Shown here in pieces: positions 17,989 to 28,349 of a DNA stretch of 64,000 nt; the stretch's first letter is position 1; every line of letters starts with the position of its first letter. Position numbers and translations under genes: made by a program. Under the pieces are notes generated by a model. That model had not been told where the DNA came from. It did no database searches and saw only the letters and a list, made by a program, of their open reading frames with translations. The DNA comes from Thalassotalea psychrophila (GTDB lineage Bacteria; Pseudomonadota; Gammaproteobacteria; Enterobacterales; Alteromonadaceae): positions 2,232,001 to 2,296,000 of the forward strand of contig NZ_CP134145.1 in the NCBI RefSeq assembly GCF_031583595.1. The letters are read 5' to 3'.

Positions 17989-19221
17989 TTAGTGTAGATC
18001 TAAAAAGTAAGGGATAATCAACGCATTTGCTAAATCTATAAAGAAAGCACACACCAAGGGAACCACAATAAAGGCTAAATTAGACATGCCATAGCGTTGT
18101 GAAACCGCAGACATATTTGCCATAGCCGTAGGTGTTGACCCCAGTGATATACCACCAAAGCCTGAACAAATTACCGCCGCATCATAATTCTTACCCATAA
18201 CTCTAAATACAACAAATATATTTACGACAACGGCAACAACAAACTGAGCGGCTAAAATAGTAAATATAGGCCCAGCTAAATCTACTAAAGCCCAAAGTTG
18301 CATGCTCATTAGCGACATGGCTAAAAATGTACCTAAAGAAATATCTGCAATCAATGAAATTGCCGGTGTTCTCGATGGCCATTTAGTGCCACTTAAGCGA
18401 GGGAAGTTTTCTGGTAGGATATTGGTTAAAATTATTCCTGCAAATAAACAAGTAACGAAAATAGGTAATTCGAGACCTGCCTGTGAAAGGGCTTGATTAA
18501 TTAAAACTCCTAGAAAAACACTAATATGAATCGCTAACACAGCATCTAAAAACTCATAAGCGTTAATTTTTATGTTGTCTGTATCCTCTGCAGTTACGTT
18601 GTTTGCAGCAGTACTTTCTTCTGGTTTTAAATCATACTTGGTGATTAAGTATTTGGCGATTGGCCCCCCCATTAAACTTGCTAAAATTAAACCAAAAGTT
18701 GCGCAGGCAATACCAATTTCCATCGCGTTGGTAATACCGTAATCTTGAGCAATTTTCGGGGACCAAGCGATAGCGGTACCATGGCCACCAATAAGAGAAA
18801 CTGAGCCGCCAAGTACGCCAACGGCATTGTCCATGTCAAATAATCTGGCAACTCCTATCCCTGTTAGGTTTTGAATGATCATATAGCCAATAGTTACTAC
18901 CAGTAAAATAACCAAGGGTAGACCACCTTTTAACAGATCGCTTAAGTTTGCATTAATGCCAATGGTGGTGAAAAAATAAACTAATAATAAATCTCTACCG
19001 GCTAAGTCGAACTCTATCGAAATATTGGTTAATAGGTATACAAGCGTGAATAAAATTGAAAAGCAAATGCCACCAGTTACAGGCTCAGGGATACTGTACT
19101 CTTTTAAAAAATCAATTTTTTGATTTAAACGTCGTCCAAAGAATAAAACGATAATGCCAAAACTTATTGCGTGAAATCCGTTTAGCCTTAAAACACCATC
19201 GATAAGTTCAATGCCAACCAT
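17989..19221 (-). CDS. gltS: Sodium/glutamate symporter
   Basis: Na+-coupled glutamate importer of the inner membrane, 410 aa with about ten helices. Hallmarks include the N-terminal DGVLRLNGFHAISFGIIVLF, the re-entrant region GGSVSLIGGHGTAIAWSP with its Gly-rich run, and the matching second-half GFGGISLGSTPTAMANMSAV, which reflect the inverted repeat of this family. AGGAGAA precedes the ATG at 19221. Transcribed alone, with a promoter in the gap after 19221. Confidence 0.93.
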   Translation of the reverse strand: MVGIELIDGVLRLNGFHAISFGIIVLFFGRRLNQKIDFLKEYSIPEPVTGGICFSILFTLVYLLTNISIEFDLAGRDLLLVYFFTTIGINANLSDLLKGGLPLVILLVVTIGYMIIQNLTGIGVARLFDMDNAVGVLGGSVSLIGGHGTAIAWSPKIAQDYGITNAMEIGIACATFGLILASLMGGPIAKYLITKYDLKPEESTAANNVTAEDTDNIKINAYEFLDAVLAIHISVFLGVLINQALSQAGLELPIFVTCLFAGIILTNILPENFPRLSGTKWPSRTPAISLIADISLGTFLAMSLMSMQLWALVDLAGPIFTILAAQFVVAVVVNIFVVFRVMGKNYDAAVICSGFGGISLGSTPTAMANMSAVSQRYGMSNLAFIVVPLVCAFFIDLANALIIPYFLDLH

Positions 19222-19326
19222 CTATTTTCTCCTGCGCTATCTTTTGTTATTGTAGTTTGATTATTTTTTGCTTACGCAAATATTTATACATTGCGATTGT
19301 TCAAACATAGCAATGTATAAATAAAC

Positions 19327-19363
19327 CAATTCAAGGCGGATCTAAAATCCGCCTAAATAATTG
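19327..19363 (-). terminator. Hairpin after the first RND permease gene
   Basis: Inner arms GGCGGAT (19335-19341) and ATCCGCC (19347-19353) around a 5-base loop, with outer CCAATT/AATTGG pairing. There is no T-run, so termination efficiency is uncertain. Confidence 0.45.
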
Positions 19364-19380
19364 GTGAAGTATATTTAGGG

Positions 19381-22300
19381 TTAATTCGTTTTAACCCTAT
19401 ACATGGTGACATATAAAACTGGAACTAATAGCATAGTAACGGCCGTACCAGCGGTTAAACCAGACATAATTGTCATTGCCATTGATATCCAAAATGCGTC
19501 TTGCAACAAGGGTAAAACACCTAAAACTGTTGTTAGTGCGGCAAGAATAACTGGGCGAAGCCTTGATACCGCGGCGAGAATGACCGACTCATAGTCGTCT
19601 ATGCCTTTTGAGATATTTAAGTTTATTTCATCAAGTAAAACGATTGAGTTTTTGATCATCATCCCAACCAAACTCATCAATCCAAGTAGTGCCATAAAGC
19701 CGAACGGAACTTGTGTTGACCAAAATACGGCGGTTATGCCTATGAGTGCAAAGGGCAGGGCTGCAAACATGATAAAGATAGGTCTATAGGCATTAAACAA
19801 GGCAACAATTATAATGAGGATAATCACCAGAGTCGGTGCCATTCCCGGGATTAATGACGTCATCGCATCTAGAGTACTTTTTCTTTCACCGTCCCAAGCA
19901 AATTCATAGCCCGCTGGTAGGTCAATGGCATCTATGCGTTCAATGACTTCAGCTCGAAGTGCCGGATAGGTTACGCCATCTGGTTGAGCCTGTATCGCAA
20001 TTTGTCGGCGTCTATTCCAACGAGTAATAATAGGGTCTTCCCAAGCCAATTCAATCCTTTCAGTGACTTCCGAAATTGGTATGGTAGATACCGATAGTGA
20101 TGGTTTAACCTGTACAACATCAAGCGAGCCAGCGGCCCTTGATCGTTCTTCATGTACATTACGCGCCACTATAGGGTAGGTATCGTTACCTTTTCTGTAT
20201 ACTCCAATAGGTAAGCCGTCGTAAGCTCTTGCGGTAGCAGAAGCAATATTGCCACGAGTGACAGCTACCCATCTTGCTCGTTCTTGTGCATAATCAATCG
20301 ATATTTTTTGCACCCGTTGGCGCATATCCGTGCGAATTTGCTTAACATTTGGGCTGGTCTGTAAAATGTCAGTTACTTGTTTACCCAAAGATCTAAGCGT
20401 CACTAAATCGGCATCTACAGGACCGGTGATGCGTAATTCAAATGGCCATGTATCACCTGGTCCGACTGTATATTTACGCACACGAGTTAAAATATTCGGG
20501 TAGTGTTCATTTAACCAGGGTTCAATATCTTTAACTAAAGTATCTACTTCAGCAAACGATGGAGTATTAACGACTATTTGCGCGAAAGACTGATAAGGAA
20601 ATTCTGGGTCTACCGGCAGGTAAAAACGAGGTCCACCGGAGCCAATAAACGTGCCAACATCGGCAGATCTAGGATCTTCTATAATTTTCTTTTCAATCTG
20701 TTTTAAATCTTCTGATACACTTTCAATCGGAGTGCCTTCAGGCGCCCAGTAATCAACCACAAACTGAGCTCGGGTCGAATCAGGGAAAAACTGTTGTGGC
20801 ACTTTTGTAAAGCCCCAAACTGATATTACCAACAATACACATACCGTAATTAAGGTGAAGCCGCTGTTTCGGGTCATTTTAACTAAAAGACCTTTAAAGC
20901 CGATAAAAAATTTACTGCCATAAGGATCAGTATTGTCATCTTGATTTTCTGGAGCTCGTAATATTCGAATACATTGCAAAGGAGTAATGGTGACCGAGAT
21001 CAGCCAGCTCAACATTAACGAGACACCGACAACAATAAATAGTGTTTGTGCATATTCTCCGGCATCGGCTTTAGCACTAAATACCGGGTAGAATGTCATT
21101 GCCGCAATTATGGTTGCACCAAGTAATGGCATTGATGGAATCGCTGCACTTTCTATGGCTGCTTGTTTGGGTTTCATCCCTTGCCCCAGCCTTACTGCCA
21201 CCCCATCTGCTACAACAATGCTGTTATCTACCATCATACCAAGCGCGACAACTAAAGCGCCAAGCGATACTCTTTGAAGTTCTATGCCCATTATTAGCAT
21301 AACTATAAAAGTACCTAAAATAGTCAATATTAATCCTGCACCAATAACGACACCCATGCGCCAACCCATCGCAAGAGTAAGTACGACAAGGACAATTAAC
21401 ACGGCTTCGGCTAAATTAATGGCAAAGGCGTCAATTGCTTCTTTTACCAAATCAGATTGCCATTGAAATTTTGTTACTTCAATGCCTGCTGGAAATTCCG
21501 CTAATAACTCATCAATTTTTTCATCTAGTTTTTTACCCGTTGCTAAGATATTGCTGTCGGCACTATTGGCAAGGGAAATGGCTAATGCAGGTTCACCGTT
21601 AAAACGCATTAAATTGAATGCCGGCTCTAAATAGCCTAATCGAATTGTCGCAATATCCTTTAATCGGATCATGTCGGTATTTTGTTCTTTACTTATATCG
21701 ACATTGCTTATGTCTCTAATTGACTTTGTGCCAATATCCAAAAGTGAGCGACGAATTAATATGTCACCAATGTCTTCAACGGTGTCGTATTCACCTTTTA
21801 CTTCAATACGTAATCGTTTTTCAGGTAAGTTCACCGAGCCTGCATTGACAACAAAGTTTTGGCTGGCCAGGGTAGCTAGTATTGTTTCTTCGGTAACACC
21901 TAAACCAGCGAGTTGTGAATCAGAAATATCAACATAAACAACTTTTGGTTGTACGCCCCATAATTCTGATCTTGATACACCTCTGAGCAAACCAAGTTCC
22001 TTTTTCAGTATGTCAGCATAATCTTCAAGTTCTTCGTAGCTATAACCATCGCCGGTTATCGACAAAACAAAACCGTAAACAAAACTGAAATCATCAATAA
22101 TTTCTGAAGAACCTGCCCGCAGAGGCAGTTGATATTTTATATCTCGAATTTTTTTGCGCATTTCATCCCAAACTTGCGGCAAGCGGTCGGCCCAATAAGT
22201 TTGTTTCATGTCGACTTTTATAATCGAAATTCCTGCGCGGGATAGAGAATATAAATTGTCTAGTTGCGGCATTTCTTGAATGGCTTTTTCTATTTTGTTG

Positions 22301-22491
22301 GTAACTTCAAATTCAACTTCTTCAGGGCTTGCTCCAGGGTATAGGGTTATAATAACCCCTGTTTTAACGGTGAAGTTGGGATCTTCAAGGCGGCCTAAGT
22401 TTTGATAGCTATACAAGCCACCTATAAAAAGCAGGAAAGAGAAAAACATGGTGAGTTTTTTTCGCTCAATAGCGAATTCAGGTAAGTTCAT
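19381..22491 (-). CDS. RND efflux permease (first of two paralogues)
   Basis: Proton-driven inner-membrane pump subunit, 1036 aa, the usual RND length with twelve helices and two large periplasmic loops. The N-terminal NLGRLEDPNFTVKTGVI and YPGASPEEVEFEVTNKIE belong to the drug/hydrophobe-exporting branch. In helix 4 the proton-relay region reads ALGMMVDNSIVVADG, so the AcrB Asp-Asp pair is Asp-Asn here, as in TriC-like pumps. It lies 3 bases after its adaptor. No outer-membrane factor gene is nearby, so it probably borrows TolC. Substrates unknown. Confidence 0.92.
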   Translation of the reverse strand: MNLPEFAIERKKLTMFFSFLLFIGGLYSYQNLGRLEDPNFTVKTGVIITLYPGASPEEVEFEVTNKIEKAIQEMPQLDNLYSLSRAGISIIKVDMKQTYWADRLPQVWDEMRKKIRDIKYQLPLRAGSSEIIDDFSFVYGFVLSITGDGYSYEELEDYADILKKELGLLRGVSRSELWGVQPKVVYVDISDSQLAGLGVTEETILATLASQNFVVNAGSVNLPEKRLRIEVKGEYDTVEDIGDILIRRSLLDIGTKSIRDISNVDISKEQNTDMIRLKDIATIRLGYLEPAFNLMRFNGEPALAISLANSADSNILATGKKLDEKIDELLAEFPAGIEVTKFQWQSDLVKEAIDAFAINLAEAVLIVLVVLTLAMGWRMGVVIGAGLILTILGTFIVMLIMGIELQRVSLGALVVALGMMVDNSIVVADGVAVRLGQGMKPKQAAIESAAIPSMPLLGATIIAAMTFYPVFSAKADAGEYAQTLFIVVGVSLMLSWLISVTITPLQCIRILRAPENQDDNTDPYGSKFFIGFKGLLVKMTRNSGFTLITVCVLLVISVWGFTKVPQQFFPDSTRAQFVVDYWAPEGTPIESVSEDLKQIEKKIIEDPRSADVGTFIGSGGPRFYLPVDPEFPYQSFAQIVVNTPSFAEVDTLVKDIEPWLNEHYPNILTRVRKYTVGPGDTWPFELRITGPVDADLVTLRSLGKQVTDILQTSPNVKQIRTDMRQRVQKISIDYAQERARWVAVTRGNIASATARAYDGLPIGVYRKGNDTYPIVARNVHEERSRAAGSLDVVQVKPSLSVSTIPISEVTERIELAWEDPIITRWNRRRQIAIQAQPDGVTYPALRAEVIERIDAIDLPAGYEFAWDGERKSTLDAMTSLIPGMAPTLVIILIIIVALFNAYRPIFIMFAALPFALIGITAVFWSTQVPFGFMALLGLMSLVGMMIKNSIVLLDEINLNISKGIDDYESVILAAVSRLRPVILAALTTVLGVLPLLQDAFWISMAMTIMSGLTAGTAVTMLLVPVLYVTMYRVKTN

Positions 22492-22494
22492 GAT

Positions 22495-23616
22495 CTATTC
22501 CTTCCCTGAAGTTGCGTCCAGTATTCTCACTTGTTGGCCTTCAACTAATGAGTGCACTCCAGCGACAATTAACCATTCCCCTTGTTCTAACCCTTCGCTA
22601 ACTTTAATACCATAATCTGTCGGCCGTAATACTTCTACAGCACGTTTAACTACTTTATTATCGACGACTACCCAAACAAAACTGTTCGTCAGTTCACCGT
22701 CAGAAAATAATGCCGATGCAGGTATGTCAAAACCACTGAATTCTTTATTTCCAGGCAATGATGCTTTTAAGTAAGCTTTACCAGCCATACCAGGTAGCAC
22801 TTTAAATGCCTCAGTATTTTCGATAAATAATGTTACTGGATAGGTGCGAGTACTTTGCGATGCTTCACGGCTAATTTCTTTTATTTTAGCGGGTAAGGAA
22901 ACATCAGGCTGAATATCTAATATAACAACGGCATCGATCACTTGATTAGCGTAACTGATTAAACTTTCAGGCACATCGAAGGTAAACTCCATTGCGTCGC
23001 TATTGATAATTTTTACGATCTTTTGTTTTGCGATAATTGTTTCATGGGCCTCAACGTAGGTTGCAACAACTTCACCTGAAAATGGTGCTTTTATGTGTGA
23101 ATATGATAAACGGTCTTCTGCTAATTTTAGAGCGGCTTTCGCACTGGCATTGGCTGCGCGAGTTATCGAATCGTGCGCTTGAGCATTATCAATCATCACT
23201 TGACTGATAATTTCAGGGTCTGTTTTTTTTATATCAAGTAGGCGTTGATAATTACGAGAGGCATCAAGGTATGCAGCTTCTGTTTCAGCTACCACTCCTT
23301 CGGCAATCGCCACTGAATTTTTAAAATCGGTGTCGTCTAAACTCGCTAGCACATCACCCATTTCGATAATATCGCCATTATTGACATTACGAGCAATCAT
23401 TTGGCCGGAGATTCGAAATGATAAAATCGCTTCCTCTATTGCTTGCGCCTTTCCCGGAAAGGAGCGCTGCTCAATACCGCTTAATTCTCCCACTTTAACG
23501 GCTTTCACTTTTTTAATGACCGTTTCTTTTTTAGGCGCTTCAGTACAGGCGATTAATAAAGTTATCAAACATACGACTAGTAGTTGGGCTGAATTAGCCG
23601 GTAGGATATTTTTCAA
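22495..23616 (-). CDS. RND periplasmic adaptor lipoprotein (partner of the first permease)
   Basis: Membrane-fusion protein linking the pump to an outer-membrane channel, about 373 aa. The frame is open to a TTG at 23631, but a second TTG at 23616 has GGAG nine bases upstream and yields a proper lipoprotein signal (KNILPANSAQLLVVCLITLL ending at IAC), so 23616 is preferred. The biotinyl-lipoyl half-motifs (GDIIEMGDVLASLDDTDF and SHIKAPFSGEVVATYVE) flank a helical hairpin. Followed directly by the RND permease. Confidence 0.88.
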   Translation of the reverse strand: MKNILPANSAQLLVVCLITLLIACTEAPKKETVIKKVKAVKVGELSGIEQRSFPGKAQAIEEAILSFRISGQMIARNVNNGDIIEMGDVLASLDDTDFKNSVAIAEGVVAETEAAYLDASRNYQRLLDIKKTDPEIISQVMIDNAQAHDSITRAANASAKAALKLAEDRLSYSHIKAPFSGEVVATYVEAHETIIAKQKIVKIINSDAMEFTFDVPESLISYANQVIDAVVILDIQPDVSLPAKIKEISREASQSTRTYPVTLFIENTEAFKVLPGMAGKAYLKASLPGNKEFSGFDIPASALFSDGELTNSFVWVVVDNKVVKRAVEVLRPTDYGIKVSEGLEQGEWLIVAGVHSLVEGQQVRILDATSGKE

Positions 23617-23981
23617 AGGATATGACTCCAATTATTAAGAAATAAAATCAACAAGATTTTAGATTCAATAATTAAGTCTAACTTACTTTTCTGATTGTAC
23701 AAATTTCATAAAGAATACGTTTTGATACCTTTGAAGTTTTGCTGTATCGCTTAATTGAATCGATAAATTAAATTAATCAAACTAATCTATAAAGAGGAAC
23801 TTTGTATTGAAGTCAATATCTAGCTTAAATATAAAATCTAAACTAAGCTAAATTAAATCAGTTTGTTACAAAGTATTTGTGCTTCTTTCATTGGCTTTAT
23901 TGAGTTAATTAATGTCAATGATGTAGTCAGTTAACAACACATTAAATCAATTACAAATTCATATCGATAGGCATTATAAAC
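23617..23981. other. Divergent promoter region between RND adaptor and letA-like genes
   Basis: About 365 AT-rich bases separate the divergent operons. I see no ORF with a ribosome site, no strong inverted repeat and no recognised operator. Both promoters must lie here. Confidence 0.5.
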
Positions 23982-24611
23982 ATGGCAGTTGAACAACTAC
24001 AAAGCAGCATGATTGCGTGTCACCAATGTGACACCTTGTTTAATAGTCCTAAAATTGTCGATGGCCAAGAAGCAATATGTACCTGTTGTGGTACGACTTT
24101 ATTTGTTCGAAAAAAAAATCATATTAACCGTACGATAGCCGTGTCATCTGCTGGTTTACTGTTTTTCCCCCCTGCAATGATACTACCCATAATCGGTGTA
24201 GGGGTGTCGTCGGCAGGCATATACAACGACGCCTCTTTAATCGATTGCATTACTTTGATGATAAACAGTGGTTATTATATTATTGCGTTTGCGGTATTTA
24301 TCTTCACTCTAGCAGTACCTTTAGTTCGATTAAGTGCAGCGCTTTATATCTCTATTTGCATAAAATATAATTGGTTGAAACCTTCATTATTCACCTTTTT
24401 CCGTTCTTACCATATGTTAGATACTTGGTCGATGATCCATGTGTTTTTTATGGGACTCATTGTTTCAATGTATAAGCTCACTTCATTGGCAGAGCTTTCA
24501 GTTGATCAAGGGTTAGTCAGTCTTGTGTTGTTATTACTGTGTTCGACTCTTGTATCAATTACCATGGATCCACACAGCATTTGGGATAAATTGGAGTCTG
24601 AATTTGGCTAA
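23982..24611 (+). CDS. PqiA/LetA-like protein, first half
   Basis: Inner-membrane protein with a single PqiA domain (209 aa). An N-terminal zinc-ribbon (CHQCD at about residue 14 and CTCCG about 20 later) precedes four hydrophobic helices. E. coli LetA (YebS) carries two such domains in one chain of about 427 aa; here the halves are separate genes. The protein would sit with LetB-like MCE rings and move lipid between membranes. First gene of a three-gene plus-strand operon. GATAGG lies before the ATG. Confidence 0.87.
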   Translation: MAVEQLQSSMIACHQCDTLFNSPKIVDGQEAICTCCGTTLFVRKKNHINRTIAVSSAGLLFFPPAMILPIIGVGVSSAGIYNDASLIDCITLMINSGYYIIAFAVFIFTLAVPLVRLSAALYISICIKYNWLKPSLFTFFRSYHMLDTWSMIHVFFMGLIVSMYKLTSLAELSVDQGLVSLVLLLLCSTLVSITMDPHSIWDKLESEFG

Positions 24612-25224
24612 TAAAGCAATGACTTCAAGCTTAGGTAATTGCCCAAGGTGTCATAAACTTAATGTGATGGACTCAGATAAACAGAAATGCTCGCGTTGTC
24701 ATTTTCATTTTTATCTGCGCAAACCTAACAGCATACAGTTTACTATGGCTTGGACTATTGCTGCGTTGATCATGTTCATACCTGCGAATACATATCCAAT
24801 GATGGTTTTTTATTCCTTTGGCAATCCAGATGCTTCAACAATATTGCAAGGTATCGCCATATTTATTCAGCTGGGTATGTTGCCGGTTGCGGTGATCATT
24901 TTTATTGCAAGTTTTATCGTACCTTTGGGTAAGATTATTGGCTTGTTTGTGTTGATGTATAACGTGAAAAGAAAAGACAAAGTTAACCTAAAACAGCAAG
25001 GTAAACTTTACCATCTGGTTGAATTCCTGGGACCATGGTCAATGCTAGATGTTTTTGTCGTTTCAATTATGGCTGCCGTGGTGAATTTAGGTTTTATTAC
25101 CAGTATTGAGGCCGATAGCGGCATTACTTATTTTAGCCTTATGGTGATCTTTACCATGTTTGCGGCGGAGAGTTTTGACCCTCGTTTATTATGGGATAAT
25201 GCAAAAGTGGATAATAACAAATGA
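24604..25224 (+). CDS. PqiA/LetA-like protein, second half
   Basis: Second single-PqiA-domain protein. Zinc-ribbon CPRCH and CSRCH is followed by four membrane helices. The frame is open from 24523, but family homology begins only at GNCPRC. A TTG at 24604 has GGAG seven bases upstream and overlaps the previous gene by 8 bases; an ATG at 24619 is the alternative with no ribosome site. It overlaps the LetB-like gene by four bases (ATGA). The three overlaps imply coupled translation of a stoichiometric complex. Confidence 0.82.
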   Translation: MANKAMTSSLGNCPRCHKLNVMDSDKQKCSRCHFHFYLRKPNSIQFTMAWTIAALIMFIPANTYPMMVFYSFGNPDASTILQGIAIFIQLGMLPVAVIIFIASFIVPLGKIIGLFVLMYNVKRKDKVNLKQQGKLYHLVEFLGPWSMLDVFVVSIMAAVVNLGFITSIEADSGITYFSLMVIFTMFAAESFDPRLLWDNAKVDNNK

Positions 25225-28200
25225 CAAATGACAAAACTGAAGAAGAATTTGAAGCTAAAGTAAGGGATCGGAAGGGGATTTCTGCAGTTTGGCTAGTCCC
25301 TGTTATTGCCTTGCTATTTGGCCTTTGGCTAATTATTAGTGCGGTAGCTGACCGCGGGGTATTCGTCACTGTCGAATTTGATAATGCCAGCGGTATTGTT
25401 GTCGGAAAAACCGAAGTCAGATACAAGGGGTTAACCGCCGGTATTGTTAAAAACATCGAAGTATCCCCAAATCTGAATAGTGTCATAGCGACAATAGAAA
25501 TGGTCTCAAGTACACAAGATATGCTTACCGAGCAAGCATTGTTTTGGTACGTAACTGCTGATGTTTCATTTCAGGGGGTGACTGGCTTAGATACCTTGCT
25601 ATCTGGAAGTTATATTAACTTTCAGCCAGATTTTGACCAAAAAGGTGCTACTCAGAGTCACTTTATCGGCTTAAGCGAGGAGCCTCCATTAGATAAAACC
25701 ACGCCAGGCTTGCATCTTACCTTGGAAACTCGGTCACTTGGCTCTATTGCTAAAAATTCGCCAGTCACGTTCAAACAGATCAAAGTTGGTTACGTAACCG
25801 CGTTTAAATATGATGAAGACTCTGAACTTGTTAAAATTAATGTTTTCATTGAACCGGAATATAAGCACTTAGTGAAAGAAAACTCTCGGTTTTGGAACGC
25901 AAGCGGCTTAAATATTTCCGGTTCTTTAACATCAGGTGTAAAAATTAAAACGGAATCACTTGCTTCTATTATTGCTGGAGGAATAGCGTTTGACAACGTA
26001 AGTTATGAACAGGAGGAGGCCCCAGCGAAAAATGACAAAAAATACATATTATATGCCGATTATCAAACTGCAGACATGGGCCATGAAATAACACTGTTAT
26101 TGAATTGGGATTCTGGCATAGACAGTTCAGCAAAAATTATGTACCACGGCTTCACTTTAGGAGGTATTGACAAATTCCTTAGGATTGATGGAGAGTCGAG
26201 AACCATAATTGCCACCGCTAAAGTTGATCCAAGAGTGATCCCTTATTTAAATGATGAAACCCAGCTATATGTCGTATCTCCGCGAGTTGAATTAGGTGGA
26301 AGTACAAGTATGAGCAATATTATCAGTGGTTCATATATAAGTATTAGAGCATCGAAATCAGGAAATCCACAATCAACCTTTAACGTATTAGCCGAAAAAC
26401 CGGCTTACAAATATGATGAACCAGGTTTACATTTAGTTTTACAAACAGATGATGTTACTTCGATTAAAAGTGGTACGACTATTTTCCACAAAGAACAAAG
26501 TGTTGGTAGTGTACAGGCTATAGAAAATAGCGGACCGGGTAAATTTTTGGTTCATATTCATATTAAACCTGAATTTCAAAATTATGTTTCAAAAGACAGT
26601 CGCTTCTGGAATTCAAGCGGCTTTCGAATCAGTGGTGGCTTACAAAGTTTTGAAGTACAGGCTGAATCTGTACAATCTATATTAGCAGGGGGGATTGCCT
26701 TTGATACTGGAATTAGCGAAGCGTATGAATCGCCTGAAAACGGTAATAAATTTAGGCTTTATCGCAACATAGATGTAGCACAACAGCGTCAGCAATTTAA
26801 GCTGTTTACCGCGTACGTTAATGGGGTGAGTAATAAAACTAAAGTTATTTTTAGAGGAGAAACTATCGGTTCAGTACATCAAGTTACAAAAGACAAAAAT
26901 GGCGCGATTTTAACCGTTGGAATCTTTCCCGAGCATAATTACATTTTAAAGGAACATTCTAAGTTTTGGCTGGTTAAACCCGAATTAAGTTTGTCTGGGT
27001 TTACTGATATTCAAGCGTTATTTGGCGGTCCGTACATCAGTCTTATTGTTGGTGATGGCAACCCCGAGGATCAATTTGTTTTATCAACTCAATCTCCTGC
27101 AAAGCATCATAGCTCATCTGGATTGCAGTTAACTCTTACCACTAAGGAAAACGCCGTAGTAATACCTGGTAGCGCGATTAGTTATCGTGGTATTAATGTC
27201 GGACAAGTGGATAACGTAACACTCAATAAAAAGCACCTAAATAAAGATGTTAATATTACCATTGCTGAAGAATACAGTTCTTTAATCAGTAATTTTACTC
27301 GTTTTTATAATGTTAGTGGTGTGACGGCAAGTGGTGGTATTGGTAACTTTAGTATAAAAACAGAATCGGTTGATACTATCCTTCGTGGTGGAATTAGTTT
27401 TTATAATTCTGAACAGCACACTGAAAGTGTACGGGCAAATGAAGGACAGATATTTACCTTATTTAACCACATAGATCATGCCAAATCAGCAGGTTTAGCC
27501 ATATCAATTTATTTTGATGATATTGACGGAGTTCACGATAATTTAAAAATAAAATACAAAAGCCAAGATGTAGGCATTGTTGAACATCTCATATTTGATG
27601 AAGATAAAGAAGGCGTAACGGTTGTTGCCTATTTAAATGATTTAGGTAAAAGGTTTGCTGTTACCGATACCCAGTTTTGGTTGGCCAGAAGTGAATTTGG
27701 TTTAGTTGGTAATAAAGATATAAGCACACTCGTAACCGGTGGTTTTATTGGGATATTACCAAGTGAAAGCGAGCAAGTTCAAAGTGAATTTGTTGCCAAC
27801 CATATCGCCCCTGCTACAGAGCAACTTTCTTACGGTTTAAACATTAAATTAACGGCGAATCGTTTAGGCTCAGTTCGTGTTGGCAACCCCATTTTATATC
27901 GCCAAATTCAAGTAGGGAAAGTTATTGGTGTTGATTTGGCACCTCTTGCTAATAAAGTAAACATATTTATCAATATTGCCCCTCGATACGCCCCTTTGAT
28001 AACAACGCAAAGTAAATTTTGGAATACAAGTGGAATAAACATAGATGCGGGTATGTTTTCTGGCGTGACCATTGAATCAGAGTCAATTGAAACCTTGGTT
28101 GCTGGCGGTATCGCATTTGCTACTCCTGAAATACCTGAAAATGAGAGTCTTCCAGCAGATTTTGTCTTTGCATTACATGACCGATTGGAAGAAAACTGGT

Positions 28201-28235
28201 TGGATTGGCAGCCTGAGATAAACTTAAATAATTAA
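25221..28235 (+). CDS. LetB/PqiB-like protein with eight MCE domains
   Basis: Intermembrane lipid-transport tunnel protein, 1004 aa, against about 877 aa and seven MCE domains for E. coli LetB. One membrane helix (residues about 22-42) anchors it in the inner membrane. I count eight MCE domains at about 46-138, 163-260, 287-378, 402-497, 526-612, 633-730, 759-850 and 871-968. Even-numbered domains carry a (S/T)(R/K)F(W/Y)NxSG loop and end in GGIxF; odd ones carry FWxV-type loops and end in SGSYI or similar. This alternation suggests duplication of a two-domain unit. Its start overlaps the previous gene by four bases. Confidence 0.92.
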   Translation: MTNDKTEEEFEAKVRDRKGISAVWLVPVIALLFGLWLIISAVADRGVFVTVEFDNASGIVVGKTEVRYKGLTAGIVKNIEVSPNLNSVIATIEMVSSTQDMLTEQALFWYVTADVSFQGVTGLDTLLSGSYINFQPDFDQKGATQSHFIGLSEEPPLDKTTPGLHLTLETRSLGSIAKNSPVTFKQIKVGYVTAFKYDEDSELVKINVFIEPEYKHLVKENSRFWNASGLNISGSLTSGVKIKTESLASIIAGGIAFDNVSYEQEEAPAKNDKKYILYADYQTADMGHEITLLLNWDSGIDSSAKIMYHGFTLGGIDKFLRIDGESRTIIATAKVDPRVIPYLNDETQLYVVSPRVELGGSTSMSNIISGSYISIRASKSGNPQSTFNVLAEKPAYKYDEPGLHLVLQTDDVTSIKSGTTIFHKEQSVGSVQAIENSGPGKFLVHIHIKPEFQNYVSKDSRFWNSSGFRISGGLQSFEVQAESVQSILAGGIAFDTGISEAYESPENGNKFRLYRNIDVAQQRQQFKLFTAYVNGVSNKTKVIFRGETIGSVHQVTKDKNGAILTVGIFPEHNYILKEHSKFWLVKPELSLSGFTDIQALFGGPYISLIVGDGNPEDQFVLSTQSPAKHHSSSGLQLTLTTKENAVVIPGSAISYRGINVGQVDNVTLNKKHLNKDVNITIAEEYSSLISNFTRFYNVSGVTASGGIGNFSIKTESVDTILRGGISFYNSEQHTESVRANEGQIFTLFNHIDHAKSAGLAISIYFDDIDGVHDNLKIKYKSQDVGIVEHLIFDEDKEGVTVVAYLNDLGKRFAVTDTQFWLARSEFGLVGNKDISTLVTGGFIGILPSESEQVQSEFVANHIAPATEQLSYGLNIKLTANRLGSVRVGNPILYRQIQVGKVIGVDLAPLANKVNIFINIAPRYAPLITTQSKFWNTSGINIDAGMFSGVTIESESIETLVAGGIAFATPEIPENESLPADFVFALHDRLEENWLDWQPEINLNN

Positions 28236-28349
28236 TATAGTTCATTATTTTATTGTCTTTGTTTCATTGTTATTTACGATATTTTTACTATATTTTTATA
28301 GGTGCAACACAATAATTAACACATTCAAATAAAAAGACTAAAAATATTT

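Noticed and set aside
24523..24603. Upstream extension of the second LetA-like half
   Set aside because: No homology upstream of GNCPRC; it would overlap the first half by nearly 90 bases. The TTG at 24604 with GGAG fits better.
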